33,733 bases of DNA from Longimicrobiales bacterium. Its GTDB lineage: Bacteria; Gemmatimonadota; Gemmatimonadetes; Longimicrobiales; Gaopeijiaceae. The notes beneath the pieces were generated by a model, which saw nothing but the letters and a program-made list of their open reading frames with translations, was not told the DNA's origin and made no database searches. The stretch's first letter is position 1, and each line of letters begins with the position of its first letter. Shown one piece after another: positions 9,301-17,016 of this stretch. The stretch spans positions 1 through 33,733 of the forward strand of contig JANQLR010000215.1 in NCBI GenBank assembly GCA_028280525.1, in the 5' to 3' direction. The position numbers and the translations under genes are program-made.

Positions 9301-9591
9301 CACTGGCGAGAGTCCGTCTTCGACACCGAACTCATGACCGGCTTCCTCGACGGCGGGGTCACGAACCCGCTCAGCCTGGTCACCGTTCAGTCGCTCTCCG
9401 ATATCGGGTACACCGTCAACCCGGCGGCCGCCGAAGGGTACACGCTCCCCGATGGACTTCGGCTGCGCGCAAGCGAGGGTCGCGAGATTTCGCTCGGAAA
9501 CGACATCGTCTACCCTATTGCCGGAATCGTGCAGTCGGATGGCTCGATCCGGATCGTCGGGGGTGGCGAGGGCGGCCCGAGGAGGCGCTGA
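6358..9591 (+). CDS. Secreted (lipo)protein with five BIG2 repeats, CARDB-like and PPC-like domains and a leishmanolysin-like metalloprotease domain
   Basis: ATG at 6358 after GGAAAGGA. Signal-like LALAATASLLVLSGLSCGG. Repeats of the type VASVxVTPxxATVxxGxTxQxTATxxDxxGxxLxxRxVxWxSSDxxIATV. HEMGHVLGIGTLW plus CSHWRESVFDTELMTGF (M8-like third His and Met-turn). Confidence 0.88.
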   Translation: MFASPFVVPSRATRALALAATASLLVLSGLSCGGSEGGGTTTPSEPTPVSGVVQPATATVEVGSDTQFSVLVRYSDGSTRTFTSSSGGTWTSSDPSIATITSSGLATGVAPGTVTITARAEGQSDTATLTVTPPPVASVSVTPESAEVQVGSTVALTATTLDAGGAVLTGRTVTWSSSDAEIAIVGSDGTVTALSLGIATITARSEGQSGESTIAVVPIPVASVDVTPATATVELGQTQQFTATPVDSNGTPLADRSVSWTSGDTGILIVDGNGLATAVGVGTATVTATSEGVEGAATLTVVPRPVASIEVTPAASEIVAGASVQLDATVRDAEGGLLEGRTVAWTSSDPSVATVTSAGLVTGVAVGSATITASSEGVDGTATIAVADPRADLYFNPGFEVTPTAIQEGESFSWPTKSVVNGGNGDAVMAGPFVCLFRSADAVYDAADTRELCYDPTTVAAGDSVQAVGDSRPFVGDPGEYFFFLVADPDGEVDESDETNNVTEAAPLTVTAAPGAIEVSVESVSGSDPDGYTLRLDGEDRGAIAEGETVRLADLAAGNYTVRLEGIAGSCAIIDSSQAAAPASSFEREAAVTAGVTTDVTFRVSCTSALTSGVAMDGIALANADARYFSIEVPAGAAQLQVVTAGSNGDADLLVRNAGLPWRASEGRDCVSQSDDSNEDCTIASPAEGTWFILVYAFEPFTDLTVTATVVASEVASVEVSPADREIVVSATQQLTATLRDASDNVLTGRIVTWNSSREDVATVDANGLVTGLTYGSTSITATSGEVSQSVGLHVYEAATSGFDITVEFLNPVSEADRQTFLDAAARWEQIITADEAGEPNASIFTCNGHRAEGVIDDVHIFAQVSSIDGEGGILGSAGFCNYGDDRVFLGVMTFDEADIDALRTGGGLDDVIIHEMGHVLGIGTLWNPLGLRSGVCEPTGDPIFTGAATLTAFNSVGGSGYTGGDKVPIENTGGSGTVCSHWRESVFDTELMTGFLDGGVTNPLSLVTVQSLSDIGYTVNPAAAEGYTLPDGLRLRASEGREISLGNDIVYPIAGIVQSDGSIRIVGGGEGGPRRR
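6505..7526 (+). repeat. Four consecutive BIG2 (bacterial Ig-like group 2) coding repeats, about 85 aa each
   Basis: Periodic VSGVVQPATATVEVG / VASVSVTPESAEVQVG / VASVDVTPATATVELG / VASIEVTPAASEIVAG units. A fifth unit (VASVEVSPADREIVVS) lies near 8500-8745. Confidence 0.8.
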
Positions 9592-9684
9592 AGACAACGG
9601 GCGGAGAGGGGATGACACCTGTTGCCCGCGCCGGGGGTTCTACCTCCGACGCCGAGCGACCCCTCTGATCTGCAGGATGGCCCG

Positions 9685-11832
9685 ATGGCCCGTGCCTCTG
9701 ACCCGTCGACATCCGTCGTCCCAGCCCCGACCTCGACCCGCCCAGCGAGGGCGCGGGTACGCCGAACCGGGGTCGGACTACTCGTGGCCGCGGGTACGAT
9801 CACGGCACTCTCCTGCGGCGGCGGAGACGGTGTGGGCGATCCGACAACGCCCGCCGTCGAGCCGGTCGCGGACGTTCGGGTCTCTCCGTCGAGCCTGACC
9901 ATCGCGGTCGGGGGTGGAGGGAGCCTTGCCGCGACCACCCTCGACGCCTCCGGCCGAACCCTGAGCGGTCGGGCGCTCTCCTGGCTCACCTCGGACGCCG
10001 ACGTGGCGACCGTCGACTCGTCAGGCCAGGTGACCGGTGTCGCCGAAGGAGTTGCGACGATCAGCGCGTCGAGCGAAGGCCGAACCGGGAGCGCAACGGT
10101 GACGGTCGAAGGCGGCGAGGGTGACCTGCGCGTGTCGATCCAGACCATCGGCGGCGTCGACCCCGACGGCTACCGGGTTCTCCTGGACGGTGCGGATGTC
10201 GGAGGGGTCACCGACGGCGGGACCCTGCCTCTCTCGGACCTCGCCGCGGGCAGCTATACGCTGACCCTTTCCGACATTTCGGAGCGATGTCTGCCCCAGG
10301 CCGCCCAGCGCGATGTCGAGACGGCGTCGGTGTTCACGACGTCGATCGGGATTCTCGACGGTCAGGAGACCGCCACGACCATCCGCATGAGCTGCGCGCT
10401 GGACGCGGCTTCCATGGACACCCTCGGGCTGAGCCTCTCCGAGGACGACGCGGCGCTCTACGCCATCGAGGTGCCCACCAACGCGACTCGCCTCGAGGTG
10501 CAGATGTCCGGCGAGAACGGCGACGCCGACCTCTATCTGCGCGCTGGGGCCATCCCCGTCCTGACGCCGGTTGGCGTCGACTGCTTCTCCGAGGGCTTCG
10601 ACACGAACGAGTCCTGCGTCGTCGAGCTGCCGCAGCCGGGACTCTGGTTTGCCATGGTGGTGGCCTTCACCGGTTTCACCGACGCGGAGCTCGTGGTCGA
10701 CATCCGGGCGAGCACCGGAAACGTGGCCGCGGTGGAGGTGGCGCCGGAGGACCAGCTCCTGACCGTAGGTGACCTGGCTCAGCTGACGGCGACGCTCCGG
10801 AATGGCGAGGGGGAGGCGGTCACCGGCTTCCCCATCGAGTGGGCGTCGAGCAACGACGAGATCGCGACGGTGGACGAGAACGGACGGGTCACCGCGGTCG
10901 ACGTCGGGAGCGTGGAGATCTTCGCAACGGCGGACGGGGTGACCGGCCGGGCGCCGCTGCACGTGAACGTGTCGCCAGACCCGACCGGCTACGACATCAC
11001 CCTCGAGTTCGTGACGCCGGTCTCCGCAGAAGACCGCGAGGTCTTCGAGACCGCCGCGGCCCGGTGGGAGGAGATCATCACCGCGAACCTCGTCAACATC
11101 GACTTCACCGGGGCTCCACGAACCTCGGACCGCTCCTGTGGCGGGGAGTTCAACGAGGGGATCGTCGACGACGTGCACATCTTCGTGCAGCTCGAGTTCA
11201 TCGACGGGCCCTTCGACATCCTCGGCCAGGCGGGCCCCTGCATCATCCGCGCGGCCTCCGACCTGCCGATCAGCGGGCGGATGATCTTCGATACCGCCGA
11301 CCTCGATCGGCTCCGGGCCGATGGCCGGCTCTCGGCTGTGATCCTCCACGAGATGGCCCACGTCCTTGGTCTGGGCTCGATCTGGGAGCTGCGAGGTCTG
11401 CGGTCATCCGATGCGACCTGTGTCCCGAGCGGGGATCCGATCTTCACCGGGGCCTTCGCCCGGGCCGCCTTCGACTCCATCGGAGGAGCGGCGTACAACG
11501 GGCCTCGGGTCCCGATCTCCAACTCCGGGACGGTCGGGGACGGGTCGACCTGCGTGCACTGGCGGGAGTCGGTCTTCGGCAACGAGCTGATGACTCCGAC
11601 GCTGGACGTGGGGGTGGACGCGCCGCTGTCGCTCCTGACGATCGAGTCTCTCCGGGACCTCGGGTACGAGGTCGACGCGGGTCGGGCGGACGGGTACTCG
11701 CTCCCGACCAGTGCTCTGCGGAGCGGGCCGGTTCCGGCGGGTCTCCACTTCGGGGACGATGTCCTCCGGCCGATCGGCCGACTGCGGCCGGACGGGGTGT
11801 TCGTTCCGTGGAGGGCGCCGGAGTGGCGTTGA
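9685..11832 (+). CDS. Paralogous secreted BIG2/PPC-like leishmanolysin-like metalloprotease
   Basis: Shares layout with the upstream gene: GVDPDGYRVLLDG, GDADLYLRAG...VVAFTGFTDAELVV, BIG2 units, VILHEMAHVLGLGSIWELRGLRS and CVHWRESVFGNELMTPTLD. ATG at 9685 chosen; a TTG at 9622 is also in frame. Confidence 0.85.
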   Translation: MARASDPSTSVVPAPTSTRPARARVRRTGVGLLVAAGTITALSCGGGDGVGDPTTPAVEPVADVRVSPSSLTIAVGGGGSLAATTLDASGRTLSGRALSWLTSDADVATVDSSGQVTGVAEGVATISASSEGRTGSATVTVEGGEGDLRVSIQTIGGVDPDGYRVLLDGADVGGVTDGGTLPLSDLAAGSYTLTLSDISERCLPQAAQRDVETASVFTTSIGILDGQETATTIRMSCALDAASMDTLGLSLSEDDAALYAIEVPTNATRLEVQMSGENGDADLYLRAGAIPVLTPVGVDCFSEGFDTNESCVVELPQPGLWFAMVVAFTGFTDAELVVDIRASTGNVAAVEVAPEDQLLTVGDLAQLTATLRNGEGEAVTGFPIEWASSNDEIATVDENGRVTAVDVGSVEIFATADGVTGRAPLHVNVSPDPTGYDITLEFVTPVSAEDREVFETAAARWEEIITANLVNIDFTGAPRTSDRSCGGEFNEGIVDDVHIFVQLEFIDGPFDILGQAGPCIIRAASDLPISGRMIFDTADLDRLRADGRLSAVILHEMAHVLGLGSIWELRGLRSSDATCVPSGDPIFTGAFARAAFDSIGGAAYNGPRVPISNSGTVGDGSTCVHWRESVFGNELMTPTLDVGVDAPLSLLTIESLRDLGYEVDAGRADGYSLPTSALRSGPVPAGLHFGDDVLRPIGRLRPDGVFVPWRAPEWR

Positions 11833-11953
11833 AGAGTGCTCCGCCGATGAGGGAGGGTGGGGAAGCAGGGCTCCCGGACGTTCCCGCGGGGTAGCCGTTC
11901 CGAGCGCGGATGGACCGACCCCCGGTCCCCGCACCCTCGCACTGGAAAGCCCC

Positions 11954-12382
11954 ATGTCGAAGGCCACCGCCGGAGATCGCGTTCGCATTCACTACACCGG
12001 CACGTTTGCCGACGGAGAGGTCTTCGACTCCTCCGAGGGCCGAGCCCCTCTCGACTTCGAGCTGGGCGCCGGCCAGGTGATCCCGGGGTTCGACCAGGCG
12101 GTGGACGGGATGGAGGTGGGGGAGAAGAAGACCGTCACGATTCCGGCCGCGGACGCGTACGGGGAGCACAACCCGGAGATGGTGATGGCGATCCCGACCG
12201 CGGAGCTGCCGGAGAACCTCGCTCCGGCGGTGGGCCAGCGTCTGCAGATGCAGACGACCGATGGTCAAATCGTGGTGGTGACGGTGAAGGAGGTCACCGA
12301 GGTTCAGGTGATCCTGGATGCGAACCACGCCCTCGCGGGGAAGGACCTGACCTTCGCGATCGAGCTGGTCGGGGTGAACTGA
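11954..12382 (+). CDS. FKBP-type peptidyl-prolyl cis-trans isomerase, SlyD-like
   Basis: MSKATAGDRVRIHYTGTFADGEVFDSSEGRAPLDFELGAGQVIPGFDQAVDGMEVGEKKTVTIPAADAYGEHNPEMV: canonical FKBP/SlyD sequence. Confidence 0.93.
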   Translation: MSKATAGDRVRIHYTGTFADGEVFDSSEGRAPLDFELGAGQVIPGFDQAVDGMEVGEKKTVTIPAADAYGEHNPEMVMAIPTAELPENLAPAVGQRLQMQTTDGQIVVVTVKEVTEVQVILDANHALAGKDLTFAIELVGVN

Positions 12383-12403
12383 CCCGGGAGGGGGTCGGCG
12401 CGC

Positions 12404-12423
12404 CCCGGGGCAGGTGCCCCGAG
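12404..12423. terminator. Hairpin between convergent genes, possible terminator
   Basis: CGGGGCA-GG-TGCCCCG (12406-12421) downstream of the FKBP gene and of the opposing gene at 12488. No T-tract. Confidence 0.3.
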
Positions 12424-12487
12424 CGCGTCGACCCACTGATGGAGGGGCGGTGGTCGGCGGTCTGCTCGGACCGCGCGCTCCAAGTTG

Positions 12488-13789
12488 CTAGAAGCGCCCA
12501 CCGCCGCGGCGCACGCCACCCCGCGAGTAGCCGCCCCGGCCGGAGCTGGCTCGACCGCCGGACCGCACGGCCGCCCGGCCGCCGCCCGACCTCACGGCAC
12601 TTCCGCCACCGCCTCGCCGAACCGACCCGCGCGGACGCGCCGTGCGCGTCCCCGACGATCCGGAGCGCACCCCGGGTCCGCGCGTCGACCGAGCGCGCGG
12701 CTGACCGATGACGCCGCCGCGGGTGTAGCCCCGTCCGCGCACGGCACGGCCGCCGCCGTCGATTCCGCCGGTGATCGGGACGACATTCCCGAAGAAGGGC
12801 CCACCACCCCAGCCCCAACCGCCGAAGCCTCCCCATCCTCCCCAGCCGAATCGGTTCAAGCCGAACCGGTTGAAGCCGAAGCCCCAGAAGGGATCGAGGA
12901 AGGGATCGAAGAAGAAGGGGCTGCCCCACATCCCGAAGCGGCGCGCACCGAAGCCGAAGCGGTCGTCGATCTGGCTGACCCGGGTCCCGAGGGCGTTCCC
13001 GCCGAGGCCGGCGCGTGAGCCGTCGTCGAAGTCACCGCGGAAGGCGAACCGACCCGGGTTGCTGAGTGCGACCAGCACATCGAGCACATCGTCCCCGACG
13101 CCCGCGTCGGCGAGCTGGACGAGGCGAGCCCCGTCGACCGGCTCCTGGATGCCGACCTCGGCGAGCCACGCCACCGTCACCGGCGAGGCCACGGCTCGAT
13201 CCACCTCGGCGATCGTCGACCACGACGGCGGGGCGGAGGCGACCGCCCCGACGTAGTTCGGGACCGTGGCCGCAGGGTCGCGGCCTTCGAGCGCCTCAGG
13301 CGGTGAGGTCCGCTCGTACCGCTGCACGAAGGCGACCTCGGTGCCCTCGACCTGCATGGCGCGCACGTCGATGAAGCGATCGCGGGAGACCCGGGCGAGC
13401 ATGCCCGACGTCGGCGGGCGGTCCGGAGACTCACAGTCGAACCGGCCTTCGAGGTAGATCCTGCGGCCGTCGTCGGCGAAGCGCGCGGCGCTCTCCCCCT
13501 CGCAGCTTCCCTCCTCGAGGGGGCGGAAGCGACCGTCGGCCGCGACCCGCTCCACCGTCCGCTCACCATCCTCGAAGAAGGTCTCCCACTCCGACTCGAA
13601 GGGGTTTTCGGTAGGCGAGATGCAGAGGACGATGCCGAGCTCCGCATCGCGTTCGGAGACCGCGTCCCAGCAGCCGAGGAAGGGGGACCAGCGGGTGTCG
13701 TCCTGCGCCGCGGAGGGGGCCGCGGCCCCGACCGATGCGACGACCGCGGCCGAAAGGAGGAGAGGTAGTCTGGCGAATCTCATATCCAT
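12488..13789 (-). CDS. Secreted low-complexity protein: Gly/aromatic-rich middle and Arg/Gly-rich C-terminus
   Basis: AGGAG ribosome site before ATG 13789. Signal MRFARLPLLLSAAVVASVGAAAPSAAQ. FGFGARRFGMWGSPFFFDPFLDPFWGFGFNRFG...GWGGWGGFGGWGWGGG, then repeated RGG/RSGG/RGGV to the stop. Confidence 0.75.
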   Translation of the reverse strand: MDMRFARLPLLLSAAVVASVGAAAPSAAQDDTRWSPFLGCWDAVSERDAELGIVLCISPTENPFESEWETFFEDGERTVERVAADGRFRPLEEGSCEGESAARFADDGRRIYLEGRFDCESPDRPPTSGMLARVSRDRFIDVRAMQVEGTEVAFVQRYERTSPPEALEGRDPAATVPNYVGAVASAPPSWSTIAEVDRAVASPVTVAWLAEVGIQEPVDGARLVQLADAGVGDDVLDVLVALSNPGRFAFRGDFDDGSRAGLGGNALGTRVSQIDDRFGFGARRFGMWGSPFFFDPFLDPFWGFGFNRFGLNRFGWGGWGGFGGWGWGGGPFFGNVVPITGGIDGGGRAVRGRGYTRGGVIGQPRARSTRGPGVRSGSSGTRTARPRGSVRRGGGGSAVRSGGGRAAVRSGGRASSGRGGYSRGGVRRGGGRF

Positions 13790-13800
13790 TGCTCCTGGCG

Positions 13801-14598
13801 TCACAGCCGGACGCCGATCCCGAAGGTCAGCTGGAAGCGCGAAAGGTCGATATCCTCGAATGCGGGGCCGAGGGGGTCGCGGAAGTCACCGCCGACCGGG
13901 AGCGAGCCCCAGCCCCAGCGACCGGCCACGTCGAGCAGGAAGCGCTGACCGAGATCGAACTCGACGCCTCCGTAGGCCTGACCGGTCCAGCCGGACCCGC
14001 TCGTCTCGACCTGATCGTAGAAGATCGACAAATCGTTGTAGTCCACGAAGTCGCCCACCTGCTCGAATCGATACCCGGTGCGACCGAGGCCCGCACCCAG
14101 GTAGGGCGAGAACCGCGCGGGAATCCAGGCGAAGTTGCCGAGGGAGCGCCCTCGCGCGAGGGGGAAGAAGCGGCCGGAGAGTTCGAACCAGCTGCGCCGG
14201 AACGCCGTCTCCTGCACGATGGGCAGGTCCCCCGTCGGCGTCTCCTCCACGAAGTCCCGGAACTCGGAGACGGCCTCCGAGCGGGCGAATCCGCCCTCGA
14301 GCACGATGTCGAAGCGGTCGTGTACGCGAATCGCCGCCGCAACGGCGACGCCGGGCGCGGCGAAGTCCTCCGAAGCGAGGGTGAGGAAATCCGTCGCGTG
14401 GTCGTAGACGCTCCCCTCCGCGCGCGGCTGATCCCACAGCCCCTTCACGGTGATCGTCGCCCGGGGCTGCCCGAGGAGGTATCCGTCCGGGGACTGTGCC
14501 TGCAGCGCGCCCGCAACCGGTGCGGTCACGGCGGCGAGGATCGCCCCGGCGCCGAGGAGACGGCCGGCGGCTCGTCCGAGGTGCATTCGAGTCTTCAT
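13801..14598 (-). CDS. Outer-membrane beta-barrel protein
   Basis: Signal MKTRMHLGRAAGRLLGAGAILAAVTAPVAGALQAQ. Alternating amphipathic strands (PYLGAGLGRTGYRF, GQAYGGVEFDLGQRFLLDVAGRWGWG) ending FQLTFGIGVRL. Confidence 0.75.
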   Translation of the reverse strand: MKTRMHLGRAAGRLLGAGAILAAVTAPVAGALQAQSPDGYLLGQPRATITVKGLWDQPRAEGSVYDHATDFLTLASEDFAAPGVAVAAAIRVHDRFDIVLEGGFARSEAVSEFRDFVEETPTGDLPIVQETAFRRSWFELSGRFFPLARGRSLGNFAWIPARFSPYLGAGLGRTGYRFEQVGDFVDYNDLSIFYDQVETSGSGWTGQAYGGVEFDLGQRFLLDVAGRWGWGSLPVGGDFRDPLGPAFEDIDLSRFQLTFGIGVRL

Positions 14599-14940
14599 CT
14601 CGATTCTTCCTGAGAAACTGTACACCCCTTCAGACTGCAAGGCCCGTGCCGGTTCCGCGAGGCCGTGGCGAGGTCCGCAAGTATCGTGGCAGCAAGTATT
14701 TATGAGAGTCGAAGCCGAGCCGCCCGCGACGGCTGACCCATTCATGGGGCGACATCTGGACGCGTCCGTCCCACGCTGAGGACGGTGGAGGGAGAGGGGA
14801 AGCCTCGGGATGCGACGGGCTCGAAGGCGAAGGGGGGCGGTCGAGGCGGGGAGTGGGGAGGCGCGAACGGAACCCGAGCCCCATCTTGCGGGTGAGCTTC
14901 CCCGCTCGACTCAACCACCCTCAATCCCTAGAGAGGATCG

Positions 14941-15513
14941 ATGCGACGGATTGCCTTTCCGGCCCTCGTTGCGGCGTCTCTCGGCCTGGGTCTGCCGTCG
15001 TGCACGGCAGCTCAGCAGGACTTTCTCGAGGTCGGCGCGATGGCGCCGGACTTCGAGATCGCCGGCGCGACCCGTCACGGCGTGCTGGCCGAGCCTGTGA
15101 AGCTGAGCGACTACCGCGGAGAGACGGTCGTGCTGGCGTTCTTCTTCCGCGTTCGAACGCCTGGCTGAACGGTGCAAATGGAAGCGTACCGTGATCAGTA
15201 CGCCAGTCTCTTCAATGGTGGACGGAACGTCGTTCTGTTCGGCATTGCCACCGACTCTCCGGAGTCGCTCGCGTCGTGGGCTCACGATGCGGATTTCGAT
15301 TACGTCTTCGGGAGCGATCCCGAGGGCGCGGCCTTCTCGGCCTTCGGGGGGACGCCCCGCGGGAACGGGATGCCCGGAGCTCGCAGCGTCATCGTCGTCG
15401 GTCCGGATGGTCGGATCGCAGACGTGATCGAGAGCTTCAACCAGGTCGACCCGGCGGCCTACGAGCGCCTCGCCGAGGTGATCGACCGGGTCACCCCCGA
15501 GCCGGAGCAGTAG
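14941..15513 (+). CDS. Peroxiredoxin (AhpC/TSA family) lipoprotein, predicted selenoprotein with Sec at in-frame TGA 15166-15168
   Basis: ORFs 14941-15168 and 15172-15513 share a frame and join as ...DYRGETVVLAFFFRVRTPG-U-TVQMEAYRDQYASLFNGGRNVVLFGIATDSPESLASWAHDADFDYVFGSDPEG.... TPGCT is the conserved peroxidatic site. Lipobox LGLPSC. SECIS-like hairpin follows. Confidence 0.8.
15184..15203 (+). promoter_or_regulatory. Candidate bacterial SECIS hairpin
   Basis: GCGTAC (15184-15189) / loop CGTGATCA / GTACGC (15198-15203): perfect 6-bp stem, 8-nt loop with G at position 2, 21 nt between the TGA and the loop. Confidence 0.6.
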
Positions 15514-15532
15514 GCCGAGGGACGAGGAGTTG

Positions 15533-15559
15533 CGGGGCGCGGATCGACGTCGCGCCCCG
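15533..15559. terminator. Hairpin between convergent genes, likely bidirectional terminator
   Basis: CGGGGCGCG-(9 nt)-CGCGCCCCG, perfect 9-bp stem between the peroxiredoxin and the beta-propeller gene. Confidence 0.45.
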
Positions 15560-15597
15560 TGACGCCTCCACGTCCGAGTCCCAGTCCGAGTCCCGAC

Positions 15598-16953
15598 TCA
15601 CCCGCCGCCGGCCGCCTCCTCGCGATACCGGAGGACGACGGCGGTCTGCACCTCGAACGCGTCGCGGGCCACCCCGAGGAGGAGGTCGCTGCGGACCGCC
15701 TCCAGCTCGAACCCGTCGGGGAGTCGGAGATCCCCGATCAGACCCTCTTCGGGATCCACCACGAACCACCGCTGTGGGGCGTTGGCCGGGTACTCCGCCA
15801 CCCAGATTCGCCCGCGTTCGTCGGTGATCGCCCCGGTCGACCCGAACACGGAGCTGCCGTTGCCGAGAGAGGGCAGGGTCTCGGGAAACTCGGCCTCCTC
15901 GATCGAGCGCCGCATATCCGGGGGGACCGGATCGAACCGCTCCAGCTGCTCCCGTTGGAACTCCTCGCGCCGTGCCGCGTCGAGTGGTCGCGCCGGGAGA
16001 TCGAGTCGCTCCGAGGCGACGAAGCCCTTCTCGAGGTCGAAGAGTTCGAAGCGATAGTCGCCGCCGTCGATCCAGAGGATCCACTCCCCCGCCACCGCGC
16101 CGAAGCGGGAGGCCCGGAAGGGGCGCATCGGCTCGCGCGGGCCGTGCGCGGTGGAGGGGCCGAGCGACCGGAGGGTCAGGGGAGGGAGCTCCGGAAGACC
16201 CTCGACCTCCCCGAGGGCGCGACCCTCCAGGTCCCACAGGCTCCAGACCCGACCGCGACCCGGGACGGTGGCCAGCCCGAGGATCCGTCCGTCCGGGAAG
16301 AGTCCGTGAAAGCGACCACGGCCCGGAGAGGCCTCCAGTCGGAAGACCCGCGCAAAGGCGAAATCGGGGTCGAAGATCGAGATGCGGCTCCACCGGGAGT
16401 CGAAGACGACCAGGGAGTCGTGGTGAATCCCGATGTGGTTCATCGCCCCGAACTCCCCCGGGCCCTCCCCGGGGAAGCCGATCGTACGATCGAAGCCGTC
16501 GGTGAGGGAATACCGGCGCAGTCGGGTCATCGCCATCTCCCCCAGGATGAAGGAGTCGTCCGAATCGAAGGCCATCGAGGCGATCAGGTGAAAGGGCTCG
16601 AGGCCGCCCTCGGTGCCGTCGAAGACGGAGACGGGCTCGGGGTCCACCGACCACGCGAGACCCGCGAGCCGCTCCCGAGGCGTGGACCGGATCCGAAGTC
16701 CGGCGGAGTCGCGGAGCTGGACGACGGGGAGGGCGGGAGCCGACGCCGCGCTCGCCTCCGCCTCGGGGGCAGGGTCGGTGCAGCCTCCCAGCGCCGCGGC
16801 CGCCAGGAGGACGAACGCCCCCCGTCGAGCACGATCCGGACGCCACCTCCTCCCACGCGCGGAGCAGTTCCGTGTTCCTCGTCCGACTCCCTCCACCTCG
16901 TCCTCCCCTCGACCCCGCAACCATTCCCGTCCATCCGTCGTCCGATTGGACAC
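15598..16953 (-). CDS. 6-bladed beta-propeller lipoprotein (N-terminal start uncertain)
   Basis: Lipobox-like LLAAAALGGC. Propeller-type repeats ILGEMAMTRLRRYSLTDGFDRTIGFPGEGPGEFGAMNHIGIHHDSLVVFDSRWSRISIFDPDFAFARVFRLE. Confidence 0.8.
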   Translation of the reverse strand: MSNRTTDGREWLRGRGEDEVEGVGRGTRNCSARGRRWRPDRARRGAFVLLAAAALGGCTDPAPEAEASAASAPALPVVQLRDSAGLRIRSTPRERLAGLAWSVDPEPVSVFDGTEGGLEPFHLIASMAFDSDDSFILGEMAMTRLRRYSLTDGFDRTIGFPGEGPGEFGAMNHIGIHHDSLVVFDSRWSRISIFDPDFAFARVFRLEASPGRGRFHGLFPDGRILGLATVPGRGRVWSLWDLEGRALGEVEGLPELPPLTLRSLGPSTAHGPREPMRPFRASRFGAVAGEWILWIDGGDYRFELFDLEKGFVASERLDLPARPLDAARREEFQREQLERFDPVPPDMRRSIEEAEFPETLPSLGNGSSVFGSTGAITDERGRIWVAEYPANAPQRWFVVDPEEGLIGDLRLPDGFELEAVRSDLLLGVARDAFEVQTAVVLRYREEAAGGG

Positions 16954-16955
16954 CC

Positions 16956-16977
16956 TATATAGTATTTCGATAATATC
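16956..16977. promoter_or_regulatory. AT-rich divergent promoter/operator region with imperfect dyad
   Basis: ATAGTAT-TTCG-ATAATAT (16959-16976), one mismatch, in an AT-rich island between the divergent propeller gene and padR-like gene. Confidence 0.4.
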
Positions 16978-17016
16978 AAACCCTCGCGCTCATCCAACGC
17001 CCGCCCGGGAGGCTCC

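Noticed and set aside
15166-15168. Reading the TGA as a simple nonsense mutation or sequencing error
   Set aside because: Not excluded, but less likely: the TGA falls precisely on the peroxidatic residue, the downstream frame is intact and a SECIS-like hairpin follows.
15166-15168. Genome-wide TGA recoding
   Set aside because: TGA is used as a normal stop by neighbouring genes, for example the FKBP, TolB-like and small helical protein genes.
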